DNA of 64,000 bases from Sulfurospirillum sp. 1612 (GCF_036556685.1 NZ_CP140614.1:682001-746000); one strand, 5' to 3'; positions 1 through 7,858 are shown, counted from the stretch's first letter. The notes: generated by a model not told the origin, from the letters alone. A program made the numbers and translations.

Positions 1-111
1 ATATATTACTTCTATCATGATTATGATTTTGCTATATAATAGAAAAAGTATCGAAACGCATAAAACATTAAACCCATAAACATCATAATTTAAGGCTATT
101 AATTGATTAAG

Positions 112-225
112 TGACCTTGCACACTATAACGGCTAAAGCCCATAAAAGCGGCAGGGTCTAAAGTCCCTACAACCCCATAAAGCCGCGATTTGTAGGACTT
201 TTCGAGAAAAAAGTGCGTAAGGTTA
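112..225. repeat. Nested inverted repeats, possible mobile-element end or structured RNA
   Basis: Outer arms are TGACCTTGCACACT (112-125) and AGTGCGTAAGGTTA (212-225), which match at 11 of 14 positions as an inverted repeat. Inside lie GGCTAAAGCC (131-140, a self-complementary hairpin), GCGGC (148-152) facing GCCGC (182-186), and AAAGTCCCTAC (160-170) facing GTAGGACTTT (192-201, one bulged C). The last two pairings cross, so they are either alternatives or a pseudoknot. This is locally more GC-rich than its surroundings. It could be an insertion-sequence terminus, a recombination site or an RNA; no transposase frame is visible. Confidence 0.4.
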
Positions 226-455
226 GTGATTAATTTGCAACACTCTTTTTCTTCCCTTTTGAGAAGATTTGTCGAGTTTAATATTAGAGGTATCCTTATC
301 TTTCAATTATTTGCTCGTAGAGGCAAGAATTAGGAATTTTATTGTAAAAGTAGCCTCTCCCTATTTGTGGACAATTTTATCACATTCACTATAGCCTTAA
401 CAATCCAGTGGGTTTGCTAATTTATTACTAATATCCGGAGGATTTTTAGAAAATG

Positions 456-494
456 TAATTTATTAATAAATTATTTAATATCTCAATATATAAT
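456..494 (+). promoter_or_regulatory. Probable promoter and operator of the mer operon
   Basis: TAATTTATTAATAAATTA (456-473) is a perfect 18-base palindrome. It ends 15 bases before a consensus -10 box TATAAT (489-494), so it covers the -35 region. ArsR-type repressors bind AT-rich inverted repeats over promoters, so autoregulation by the next gene is a natural reading. In such AT-rich DNA a palindrome can also arise by chance. Confidence 0.5.
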
Positions 495-523
495 TACATT
501 AGAACATACTAATATACTAATTA

Positions 524-889
524 ATGGTGAAAGTAATGACAAATACAACACAATGCCTCAGGCAAAATGTAGATATAGAGTTGATAAACAACGCAAAAGA
601 AGCGTTGTGTCATATGGGGGAAAGATTGGAAAAAGATGCAAATACTTTTTCTCTTTTAGGTAGTGCCGTAAGGTTAAAGATATTGTATCTATTTTTGAAG
701 TTTGATAGGATGTGCGTTTGTGATCTAAGTGATGTATTAGAGATGAAACAGTCGCCAATATCTCAGCATCTGCGAAAATTAAAAGATGCGGGATTGTTAG
801 AAAACAGACGAGAGGGATTGACTATATTTTATTCTATTCCATCAGATAAAAAAGAACAATTAAAAGAGATAATTGAGAATAACATATAA
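524..889 (+). CDS. ArsR-family metal-sensing repressor of the mer operon
   Basis: Winged-helix ArsR/SmtB regulator of 121 residues. The motif CVCDL (Cys64, Cys66) at the start of the DNA-binding region matches the alpha-3 thiol site used by ArsR and CadC to sense thiophilic metals; Cys11 and Cys29 are further possible ligands. The recognition helix follows, around SPISQHLRKL. It sits directly before merA on the same strand, so it is most likely the operon's mercury sensor in place of the usual MerR. ATG 524 lacks a clear Shine-Dalgarno; ATG 536 is an alternative that removes four residues. The inducing metal is inferred from context only; arsenite or cadmium sensors look similar. Confidence 0.85.
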   Translation: MVKVMTNTTQCLRQNVDIELINNAKEALCHMGERLEKDANTFSLLGSAVRLKILYLFLKFDRMCVCDLSDVLEMKQSPISQHLRKLKDAGLLENRREGLTIFYSIPSDKKEQLKEIIENNI

Positions 890-977
890 GCCCAGTGTTA
901 CGAATAAGTTTGATAATAAAAACAATAAGCAATTAAGTGATTTTGAAGATGAGCTAAAATTACATGAGGATAATAAA

Positions 978-2594
978 ATGAAAAAATTAAATATAACAGG
1001 TATGACTTGCAAACATTGTGCCATCACTGTTGAAAAGGCATTAAACAAAGTGGATGGCATTCAAAAAGCAACGGTCTCTTTTACAAACAATAGAGCATCT
1101 ATAATTACCAATAAAGATATCGCAGACAAAGATATTTTGGATGCGGTTAAAAAAGTTGGATATGGGGCATCTGTGATAGAAAACCAAGAGAGTGATAAAG
1201 AGGTGCATATTGCCATCATAGGCAGTGGAGCGGCAGCTTTTGCAGCAGCGATTAAAGCCAGCGAAGGTGGAGCAAAGGTAACGATGATAGAGCGTGGAGT
1301 CACCGGTGGCACTTGTGTTAATATCGGCTGTGTTCCTTCAAAAATCATGATTCGCTCAGCCCATATCGCACATTTAAGACGAAACTCTCCTTTTGATGAT
1401 GGCATCTCACCTTGTAATCTTGAGATAGATCGTGAAATGCTTTTGGAGCAACAACAACAAAGAGTCGATGATCTTCGTCATGCCAAATATGAAAATATAC
1501 TTGAAATCAACCCTTCTATAAATCTCGTGCATGGATTTGCAACTTTTAAGGATGCGCATACTCTGCAAGTAAAATTAACTGGCGGTGGAACACAGGAGAT
1601 AACATTTGATAAAGCTTTGATTGCAACAGGTGCTTCGCCTTTTATACCGGATATTGAAGGTTTAGACAAGACGCCTTTTTGGACATCAACGGAAGCTTTA
1701 GTTGCACGAAAGATACCACAAAGACTCGTAGTATATGGAAGCTCTTCCGTGGCGCTCGAGTTGGCTCAAGCCTATCAAAGATTGGGCTCAAGTGTTACTT
1801 TGATTGCAAGAAGCAGACTTCTCTCTCGCGAAGATGATTTGATAGGAGAAGAACTTGAAAAGATTTTAAAAGAAGAAGGGATGCAAATCATAAAAAATGC
1901 AAATTTTCAAAGCGTCTCTTATGAAAATCACCATTTTCATTTCAACATCAATGATAAACAAATTCTAAGTGACGCGCTACTCATAGCAACAGGCAGGAAG
2001 GCTAATACTGCAAAGCTTGGACTTGAAAATATCGGCGTTAAAACAAATACAAATGGCACGATAATCGTCAATGCTCACTTACAAACGAGCGTAGAGCATA
2101 TATATGCAGGAGGAGATTGTACTAGCAACCCGGCTTTTGTATATGTAGCAGCAGCTGCTGGAACCAGGGCTGCTGCAAATATGTTAGGCAAAAATGAAGT
2201 TTTAGATACCTCTATAGTGCCAGCAGTCGTATTTACTGAGCCTCAAGTCGCAACAGTAGGGCTTGATGAAAAACAAGCAAAAGAAAAAGGCTATGAAGTG
2301 GATACGAGAATTTTAGACTTAGAAAATGTGCCAAGAGCCCTTGCCAATTTTGATACAAATGGCTTTATAAAGATGGTAGCGCAAAAAGATACCGGTTTGC
2401 TTTTAGGAGTTCAAGCCTTATGTGACAATGCAAGTGATGTCATACAGAGCGCTGCTTTGGCACTAAGAGCAAAGATGAGTGTACAAGAACTTGCAAGCGA
2501 ACTTTTCCCATATTTGAGCATGGTTGAGGGTTTGAAGCTTTGTGCTCAAACATTTAATAAAGATGTAAAACAACTATCTTGCTGTGCGGGGTAA
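978..2594 (+). CDS. merA: Mercuric reductase with N-terminal HMA domain
   Basis: Flavoprotein reducing Hg(II) to volatile Hg(0) with NADPH in the cytosol; 538 residues. In order: a heavy-metal-associated domain (residues 1-68, GMTCKHC with Cys11 and Cys14), the FAD-binding GSG loop (82-84), the redox disulfide GTCVNIGCVPSK (Cys113, Cys118), the NAD(P)H domain, and the C-terminal vicinal pair SCC (Cys535, Cys536) that accepts mercury from the partner subunit. All catalytic cysteines are present. The frame is open back to 873, but ATG 978 follows a good GAGGAT box and begins the HMA domain, so it is preferred. It lies between the ArsR gene and merT; no organomercurial lyase (merB) is present. 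Confidence 0.95.
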   Translation: MKKLNITGMTCKHCAITVEKALNKVDGIQKATVSFTNNRASIITNKDIADKDILDAVKKVGYGASVIENQESDKEVHIAIIGSGAAAFAAAIKASEGGAKVTMIERGVTGGTCVNIGCVPSKIMIRSAHIAHLRRNSPFDDGISPCNLEIDREMLLEQQQQRVDDLRHAKYENILEINPSINLVHGFATFKDAHTLQVKLTGGGTQEITFDKALIATGASPFIPDIEGLDKTPFWTSTEALVARKIPQRLVVYGSSSVALELAQAYQRLGSSVTLIARSRLLSREDDLIGEELEKILKEEGMQIIKNANFQSVSYENHHFHFNINDKQILSDALLIATGRKANTAKLGLENIGVKTNTNGTIIVNAHLQTSVEHIYAGGDCTSNPAFVYVAAAAGTRAAANMLGKNEVLDTSIVPAVVFTEPQVATVGLDEKQAKEKGYEVDTRILDLENVPRALANFDTNGFIKMVAQKDTGLLLGVQALCDNASDVIQSAALALRAKMSVQELASELFPYLSMVEGLKLCAQTFNKDVKQLSCCAG

Positions 2595-2604
2595 AGGAAA
2601 AAAT

Positions 2605-2991
2605 ATGAAATTAAAAGTTACAGATAATTTAAAATGGCTGACACTGTTGATAACAGGAAGTACTTTATTGTGCTGTGCTTTACCTATACTCTTGGTCTCG
2701 CTAGGATTGGGAGCTACGGTCGCAAGTTTAAATTTTAATGTACCGGGACTCTACTTTTTAGCAGAACATAAAGTGTGGACATTTAGCATATCTGCTGTAC
2801 TGCTGTTATTTTTAGTATTGATTATATGGCGACCAAATCAAAGTTGCCCAAATGATCCTGAGTTGGCAAAGTATTGTGAAACTTCAAAAAAATGGAATAA
2901 AAGAGTTTTCTTTTTGAGTGTCGCGATATGGTTGACTAGCTTTTTCGCTAGTTATTTACTTTTGCCTTTGCGAGAGTTTCTAAATCTATAA
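2605..2991 (+). CDS. merT: MerT-like mercuric ion transport protein
   Basis: Inner-membrane protein of 128 residues with three predicted hydrophobic segments (about 11-43, 58-75, 102-120). The first carries the vicinal pair Cys23-Cys24, the hallmark of MerT, which takes Hg(II) from MerP. Cys81 and Cys91 in the loop after the second helix match MerT's cytoplasmic pair, thought to pass mercury to MerA. ATG 2605 follows AAAGGA and is preferred over the frame's earlier opening at 2584, which overlaps merA. It lies 10 bases after merA and 9 before merP, so it is co-transcribed with both. Confidence 0.9.
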   Translation: MKLKVTDNLKWLTLLITGSTLLCCALPILLVSLGLGATVASLNFNVPGLYFLAEHKVWTFSISAVLLLFLVLIIWRPNQSCPNDPELAKYCETSKKWNKRVFFLSVAIWLTSFFASYLLLPLREFLNL

Positions 2992-3000
2992 GAAATGATT

Positions 3001-3297
3001 ATGAAAAAGTTATTGATAGTTAGTTTGCTATTTGGAGCATTTATGGTGCCCTCAACCTTTGCAAGAACCGTTGAAATTGATGTGTATGGGATGACATGTG
3101 CATTTTGTGCAGATAGTTTGGATAGAAAATTTAAAAATATGGAACATGTATCCAAAGTTACAGTTAGTTTGAAAAACAAAAAAATACGCCTTGAAACCGA
3201 CAGTGCTTTGCCAACGGTTAAAGCGATTAAACAAGCTGTTTTAGACACGGGATTTACCCCTACGAAAGTAACGGTAGTAAATGGGGAGAAGAAATAA
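3001..3297 (+). CDS. merP: MerP periplasmic mercury-binding protein
   Basis: A 98-residue exported HMA protein. A Lys-Lys start and a hydrophobic core (residues 2-19) form a Sec signal peptide, probably cut near Ala21. The mature part is one HMA fold with GMTCAFC (Cys33, Cys36), the two-cysteine Hg(II) site of MerP. It scavenges mercury in the periplasm and passes it to MerT. ATG 3001 starts the signal peptide; an in-frame ATG at 2995 adds two residues. It is the last intact gene of the mer operon. Confidence 0.9.
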   Translation: MKKLLIVSLLFGAFMVPSTFARTVEIDVYGMTCAFCADSLDRKFKNMEHVSKVTVSLKNKKIRLETDSALPTVKAIKQAVLDTGFTPTKVTVVNGEKK

Positions 3298-3581
3298 AGA
3301 TAAAATTTTTGCGAGTGCTGGTGCTCTTTTTATTCTTTTTAGTGCCGCAAATAGTGCTTATGGTTTAAGTTCTAAGTAAACCTTGCTAACGACGCAATTT
3401 GATGCAAATTATATCATCGAAGATAAAAAGATAAAGTATCATCTGAGGGTGTTAGGTTTTCACTACCAAAGACAGGGCTATGCTAATAAAAACCTGCCTT
3501 GCATCTTTGCATCTGACACTTTCTCTTTTTGCTGGAGATTATGTTTGGAGCGTTTGGTCAGTTACTATAAAAGTGATTTAA
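3281..3581 (+). pseudogene. Broken reading frames after merP
   Basis: ATG 3281, overlapping the end of merP, opens a 32-codon frame that reads like a signal peptide (basic start, hydrophobic core, ASA and NSAYG) and stops at 3379. The same frame then stays open from 3380 to 3622 without a good start. In the next frame, ATG 3480-3581 encodes 33 residues with another hydrophobic start and LFAGDYVWSVWS. This stop-plus-frameshift pattern suggests the relic of one exported protein, but no family is recognisable. Alternatively the 32-residue frame is a real small membrane peptide of the mer operon. Confidence 0.35.
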
Positions 3582-4080
3582 TATCTTTTATCAAAGTTGT
3601 CTCAGATTGCCTTCCGAGATAAGTTTTTACAGCATTTCCTTCTTTGTCAAATAAAATAGAGTAAGGAATCTGTCCTCCCCATCCTGTTTTTTGAGTGATG
3701 AAATTTGAAAAACCAAAGACTTTCTTTGAGGTTGGGATCACAATATAGTTGATCTTATGAAGAGTAATAAAGTTGTTAAGTTCACTTTTTGACATTTTTT
3801 GTTGTACATGCATCGAAACGATTTGAAAGTTTTTGCCATACTCTTTTTGAATCTTTACAAATCCTGGTATTTCTGCGATACAAGGTGGACAGTCTTTTCC
3901 AAAAAATGCCAAAAGAACAACCTTACCTTTTAATCCGGGAAAGTACACACCGCCACTCATCGTTTGAAGTTCGACATTTTTTTCATTTGAATCTTTAAAA
4001 TTGTATGTTTTTAAAATATCTCTAGCCTGCAAACTAATACTTAAAAATGTGATTATTATGAGAATTGTTATTTTTTTCAT
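3565..4080 (-). CDS. TlpA/ResA-like exported thioredoxin-fold protein
   Basis: 171 residues with an N-terminal signal or anchor helix (3-17) and a thioredoxin fold of the TlpA/ResA/AhpC-TSA type. The active site is CPPC (Cys64, Cys67), with a cis-proline-like segment (GGQIPYSILF) further on. Such proteins reduce disulfides in the periplasm, often in cytochrome c or copper-centre assembly. It is the last gene of the copper operon, 68 bases after copB, with a strong hairpin between them. A role in keeping copper-ligand cysteines reduced is inference. Confidence 0.85.
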   Translation of the reverse strand: MKKITILIIITFLSISLQARDILKTYNFKDSNEKNVELQTMSGGVYFPGLKGKVVLLAFFGKDCPPCIAEIPGFVKIQKEYGKNFQIVSMHVQQKMSKSELNNFITLHKINYIVIPTSKKVFGFSNFITQKTGWGGQIPYSILFDKEGNAVKTYLGRQSETTLIKDIKSLL

Positions 4081-4112
4081 ATTTTTCCTTTTATTTTAAA
4101 CAAGTCTTGAAT

Positions 4113-4140
4113 TTTATAGAGGTTTTTACACCTCTATAAA
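4113..4140 (-). terminator. Perfect 11-bp hairpin between copB and the thioredoxin gene
   Basis: TTTATAGAGGT (4113-4123), a six-base loop and ACCTCTATAAA (4130-4140) form a perfect stem beginning 8 bases after the copB stop on the minus strand. No strong U-run follows, so it may be a partial terminator or an RNA-stability element that lowers expression of the last gene. Confidence 0.55.
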
Positions 4141-4148
4141 TCATACAT

Positions 4149-4829
4149 TTAGAACCAAAATTTAACACCTGCGACAAAATATGTCTCATCTGTCGGGTTG
4201 AAAATATTTGTATTCCCATAGTTTTTAGTCCATTGAACTCCAATATATGGTGCAAACTCTCTTGTAATCTCATAACTTAATTTTAAACTTGCAGTTATGT
4301 TCGATAAGCCTTTTCCTAGCTCCATACTTGGTATATCTTTTGAATAGAGTGCCGTAGAGATTTTTGGAGTGAGTGAAAGTTTTTGCGTTATCAATGCTTT
4401 ATATTCTGCTTCAAGCCTTAATCCTAATGTGCCACTGCCTGCCAAAATTGTTGCACGCGTTTCGATGAAGTAGGGCAACATGCCTTGAAAACCTACGACT
4501 CCCCATGTTTGGTGCGCTCCCTTGTCTATATCATATTCGACTCCTAGTTGAGCATCCCAATAAGGAGAAATAGCATGGCTAAATACAAGCTGATTTTCGC
4601 TACTACTGGAGCTATGTTTTGGTTTTTCACCCTCACTATATAGATATACTTTATTCAACTCAGTCCCAACCCAAAAATTTCCACTCCAACTGATAGATTT
4701 ATCTTTATTGTTTTGTGTTTCTAGCGAATCTATTGTCAATTTTTCATAGAGTGGGCTTTGCGCGGATGCTGCAAAACTAGATATCGTAATACTTGATAAC
4801 AACAATGTTGCACTTAATATTTTTTTCAT
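4149..4829 (-). CDS. copB: CopB-like outer-membrane copper resistance protein
   Basis: 226 residues: a signal peptide (MKKILSATLL through SFAASA), then alternating aromatic and polar beta-strands ending in a C-terminal Phe (KFWF), typical of a small outer-membrane barrel. It matches the CopB/PcoB family that works with the multicopper oxidase CopA. Unlike many CopB proteins it has no long Met-rich N-terminus. The start at 4829 follows AAGGAAATAAAC and begins the signal peptide; an in-frame ATG at 4844 would overlap the copA stop (TAATG) and add five residues. Confidence 0.85.
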   Translation of the reverse strand: MKKILSATLLLSSITISSFAASAQSPLYEKLTIDSLETQNNKDKSISWSGNFWVGTELNKVYLYSEGEKPKHSSSSSENQLVFSHAISPYWDAQLGVEYDIDKGAHQTWGVVGFQGMLPYFIETRATILAGSGTLGLRLEAEYKALITQKLSLTPKISTALYSKDIPSMELGKGLSNITASLKLSYEITREFAPYIGVQWTKNYGNTNIFNPTDETYFVAGVKFWF

Positions 4830-4843
4830 GTTTATTTCCTTCA

Positions 4844-6694
4844 TTATGCTACCACCACTTTTCTGAACATTCCTGCCATGTGGTACAATAGATGACAATG
4901 ATACGCCCAAGAACCCATAGCATCAACAGTGACTTGTACGCTTATCTTTGAGCCAGGTTGAACGATAACCGTGTGTTTCCTAACAAACTGATTCGCTCCA
5001 CTTTCCACATCTTGCCACATACCGTGCAAGTGCATAGGATGATTCATCATGGTATCGTTGATATATGTGATCCTGAGTCTCTCGCCATAGTGAAATTTCA
5101 ATGGCTTAGCATCTGGATATGCAATGCCGTTTATAGACCACATGTAGCGCTCCATATTACCGGTTAGATGCAATATAATCTCTCGATCGGGCTGTTTATC
5201 ATGCATCGTAGATCTTAGAGATTTGAGATTGGAGTACCTTAAGACCTCTCTTCCATTATTTCTGAGTCCAACACCCGGATCATCAAGTCGATATTGAGGG
5301 TTCGCAGCTTTCATCGTGCTTTGTGGACCATCTGCGTGTTCTAGCGGAGTGATAGGTATTGTTTTATCCATTGAAGAAGACGACATGTTGGTCATAAAAG
5401 ATTTTTTGTTCATATCCATATTCATAGACTTCTTCTTGTTCTCTGTAGGCATATTATCCATTTTCATGTTAGCCATAGGAGTTTTTTTGTTCATATCCAT
5501 AGGCTTTTTGTCATTTTTCACGGCCATATTGTCCATCTTCATGCCACCCATGTTCATCTTGCTCATGTCCATCCCCATATCCGTCATACTGAGTATCGGC
5601 AAAGGATCCATTTTTGGAATAGATGCTGCTATATTCTCATCATAGGTTAAAGAACCAATGGCATAACCTGTTCTATCAAGACTTTGTGCAAAGATAGCGT
5701 ATGCTTTGTTTTCCAAAGGTTCCACTATTACATCGTAAGTTTCAGCTACTCCGATTCTAAACTCTTCTATATCAACAGGGTGTATGTTGTTCCCATCGGC
5801 GGCAACAACTCTCATCTTTAAGCCAGGAATCCTTACATCAAAAAAAGTCATAGCAGAACTGTTGATAAATCGAAGACGGACTTTTTGTCCTCTTTTAAAT
5901 AGAGCTTTCCAATTTGTTGCAGGGTTATCACCGTTCATAAGATAAGTATAAGTATATCCTGTCACATCAGAAAGATCTCTATCTCCCATATCCATCTCAT
6001 TCCACATCTTTCTTTTGTTAAAAGCATTTATGAAACCATCTTTTTTTATTTCATCTATAAAATCTCCAATAGTTCTTTGTTTGATGTTATAATAGTTTCC
6101 TGCGACTTTTAGTTTTCTATAGATGCTTTTAGGGTTTTCATCACTCCAATCAGAAAGTGCCACAACATAATCAACATCATAGTCATATGGATCTTTCACC
6201 TTTGGCTCGATAATGATTGAACCATGAACTCCTGTTTGTTCTTGAAAGCCTGAATGACTGTGATACCAGTAAGTTCCGCTTTGTTTAACCGTGAATTTAT
6301 AAGTAAAAGTTTCTCCTGGCTTGATACCCTCAAAACTTATACCCGGAACTCCATCCATATCGGTAGGGATAATGATTCCATGCCAGTGGATAGAAGAATC
6401 CTCTCTGAGATTATTTGTCACATTAATCGTGATATCATCACCTTCTTTCCATATAAGTGTTGGCGCGTGAAGTTTTCCATTGATTGTTGTAGCAATTGTT
6501 GGTGTTCCTGTGATATCAACAGCACTATATCCGATGCTTAAGTTAAATACTTTGCCAGATAAAATATCTCCTTTTTCAAACTCTTTTTGTACCTCTTTTG
6601 CATTAAGGTTGATACGGGTTGAGGCGAGAACAGAGGCAACAGCTAAACCTTTGACAAAAACTCTCCGTGAGATTTGATTTTTAGTTGTGCTCAT
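4844..6694 (-). CDS. copA: CopA-type multicopper oxidase (periplasmic, Tat-exported)
   Basis: 616 residues. A twin-arginine signal (SRRVFVKG, residues 9-16) exports the folded enzyme. Three cupredoxin domains follow, with the copper ligand motifs HWHG (103-106), WYHSHSGFQ (143-151), HPMHLHGMW (552-560) and AYHCHLLYHMAGMF (597-610), which together give the type 1, 2 and 3 copper sites. Residues about 368-436 are a Met-rich insert (repeats at 5387-5542) that probably binds Cu(I). The enzyme oxidises Cu(I) to less toxic Cu(II). It overlaps the upstream small gene by 14 bases and has a good AAGGAAA box. Confidence 0.95.
   Translation of the reverse strand: MSTTKNQISRRVFVKGLAVASVLASTRINLNAKEVQKEFEKGDILSGKVFNLSIGYSAVDITGTPTIATTINGKLHAPTLIWKEGDDITINVTNNLREDSSIHWHGIIIPTDMDGVPGISFEGIKPGETFTYKFTVKQSGTYWYHSHSGFQEQTGVHGSIIIEPKVKDPYDYDVDYVVALSDWSDENPKSIYRKLKVAGNYYNIKQRTIGDFIDEIKKDGFINAFNKRKMWNEMDMGDRDLSDVTGYTYTYLMNGDNPATNWKALFKRGQKVRLRFINSSAMTFFDVRIPGLKMRVVAADGNNIHPVDIEEFRIGVAETYDVIVEPLENKAYAIFAQSLDRTGYAIGSLTYDENIAASIPKMDPLPILSMTDMGMDMSKMNMGGMKMDNMAVKNDKKPMDMNKKTPMANMKMDNMPTENKKKSMNMDMNKKSFMTNMSSSSMDKTIPITPLEHADGPQSTMKAANPQYRLDDPGVGLRNNGREVLRYSNLKSLRSTMHDKQPDREIILHLTGNMERYMWSINGIAYPDAKPLKFHYGERLRITYINDTMMNHPMHLHGMWQDVESGANQFVRKHTVIVQPGSKISVQVTVDAMGSWAYHCHLLYHMAGMFRKVVVA
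5387..5542 (-). repeat. Two tandem Met-rich repeats inside copA
   Basis: CopA residues 385-409 and 410-436 are a degenerate tandem duplication. Both start MKMDNM and share a Lys-rich middle, MDMNKK and a closing Met-Ala/Thr-Asn. Each unit carries at least six methionines, which suggests Cu(I)-binding repeats that can expand or contract. Confidence 0.75.
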
Positions 6695-6875
6695 GATTTA
6701 TTTCCTTTTCATTGTGACTCATTTTTCTCATTTGCTCATTTGTCATACCATTGGAGTTTGAGTGATTTGTCATCTTTCCCTCATGCATATGATCACCTTG
6801 ATGATCTCCACTAGCATATAAATTGCTCATAATTATAAAACTTAAACCTAAACTTATTGTAAGTATTTTTGTCAT
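6681..6875 (-). CDS. Small exported Met/His-rich protein, first gene of the copper operon
   Basis: 64 residues: a signal peptide (about 1-21, ending NLYASG) and a short mature part dominated by His, Met and acidic residues (GDHQGDHMHEG, then MTNEQMRKMSHNE and a final HEHN). No fold family is recognised; the composition suggests a periplasmic copper-binding peptide or chaperone for the oxidase. ATG 6875 has an AAGGAATAAA leader; the frame's earlier TTG at 6899 is unlikely. It overlaps the copA start by 14 bases, implying translational coupling. Confidence 0.75.
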   Translation of the reverse strand: MTKILTISLGLSFIIMSNLYASGDHQGDHMHEGKMTNHSNSNGMTNEQMRKMSHNEKEINHEHN

Positions 6876-6904
6876 TTTATTCCTTTTTGTAAACTTCAAA
6901 AGTC

Positions 6905-6910
6905 ATTATA
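6905..6910 (-). promoter_or_regulatory. -10 box of the copper operon
   Basis: TATAAT on the minus strand, 30 bases before the small-protein start. It sits in CATTATAATG, which reads the same on both strands. No good -35 is seen; the C-rich run CCACACTACCTCCACA upstream (minus strand) could hold an activator site. Confidence 0.45.
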
Positions 6911-7062
6911 ATGTTTTCATGTGGAGGTAGTGTGGAAAAATTATTGCGTAAGGGAATTAATGAAAAATGTGGATATTCAAATAATCATTTTCTTTTATGG
7001 CTAGCTAGTTATTTATTTTCTATATGAGAATCCTGAGTAAAATGGAAGATCATGTAAGCGTA

Positions 7063-7743
7063 TTATTTATGTTTTTTTGAAGGTTGAGGTTTTTTAATGA
7101 TAGCAAATTTTTGAGGTTGGATAGTTATATCTGTGACTACATAAGGTGCGTGAATGATTTCAACGATTTGAGTCGCTAAGTCATCAGGATCAATCACGGT
7201 CTCTTTTTGTTTCGTGGGCTCAAAGGCTAATGTGTCAAAAAAGGGAGTTTGCGTAAGGTCGGGGTTGATATTGGTGACTCTAACTTTGGCATTTCGCAAC
7301 TCTTCAAACAGACAGAGACTAAAACTTCTCAACCCTGCTTTGGTTGCAGAGTAGAGGGCTGAGAATTTGGAGTGTTTGGTTGCTTCAATAGAGGCGACAT
7401 TGATGATGTGCCCTTGTGTTTTTTTGAGACTTCTAAGGCAAAGATTTGCAAGGAGAATCGGAGCTTTTAAATTGGTGTCAATCAACGTCTCTATTTTTTG
7501 GAGCGAGAGTTCTTCATGCGGTCTAAAAATTCCTAATCCGGCACAATTGACAAGAAGGTGTATCTCATGCGTTTTCAAGATTTTTGTTATATGATGCTCT
7601 AAGGCTTTCGTGTCTGTGATATCGCAAAAAATCTCCGGTCCTCTGCGACTGAGACCCAAAACATCGTAACCTTCATTTTTTAATTGATGGCTTATGGCTT
7701 TGCCGATGCCGCTACTCGCACCCGTCACAATCGCTGTTTTCAT
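7063..7743 (-). CDS. Short-chain dehydrogenase/reductase, substrate unknown
   Basis: 226-residue Rossmann-fold oxidoreductase of the classical SDR family. It shows the dinucleotide motif TGASSGIG (7-14), the NCAG structural motif, and the catalytic serine followed by Tyr and Lys in YSATK. Arg at the end of strand 2 (LSRRG) suggests NADPH preference. Start 7743 is spaced nine bases from GGAG; the earlier ATG at 7749 lies too close. It stands alone, facing the TerB-like gene, with an extended -10 (TGTATAAT) near 7780-7787. The substrate cannot be told from sequence. Confidence 0.85.
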   Translation of the reverse strand: MKTAIVTGASSGIGKAISHQLKNEGYDVLGLSRRGPEIFCDITDTKALEHHITKILKTHEIHLLVNCAGLGIFRPHEELSLQKIETLIDTNLKAPILLANLCLRSLKKTQGHIINVASIEATKHSKFSALYSATKAGLRSFSLCLFEELRNAKVRVTNINPDLTQTPFFDTLAFEPTKQKETVIDPDDLATQIVEIIHAPYVVTDITIQPQKFAIIKKPQPSKKHK

Positions 7744-7858
7744 ATCCATTTTCTCCGATTTAATTCAAATTTATGAATAATTATACAATAATGTTAAACA
7801 AACATTTACTTATTTTGAATATACTTGAAATATAAATTAATTGAACGAGGGTGGTTTA

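Larger units (their letters stand above)
1..523. other. 523-base non-coding stretch before the mer operon
   Basis: No credible gene is visible on either strand. The first 110 bases are AT-rich with scattered stops. Bases 112-225 hold nested inverted repeats (listed separately). Bases 226-450 are unremarkable, with no repeat or RNA gene that I recognise. The last 70 bases carry the mer promoter and a perfect palindrome. The stretch may be the eroded edge of an acquired segment carrying mercury resistance, but that is inference. Confidence 0.6.

Noticed and set aside
112-225. Integron attC site
   Set aside because: The length and nested arms recall attC, but the ends do not match the core sites RYYYAAC and GTTRRRY (the right end reads GTTAGTG), and no integrase or cassette is nearby.
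873-977. Longer N-terminus for MerA
   Set aside because: The frame is open from TTG 873, but these 35 residues have no family match, overlap the ArsR gene, and the ATG at 978 has a good ribosome site and starts the HMA domain.
3383-3622. A 79-residue protein after merP
   Set aside because: It begins with TTG without a ribosome site and runs antisense into the thioredoxin gene. It is treated as part of a broken gene.
5316-5645. Hydrophobic 109-residue frame opposite copA
   Set aside because: It is the antisense shadow of the Met-rich repeat; Met codons read backwards give Ile, Phe and His, which look membrane-like.
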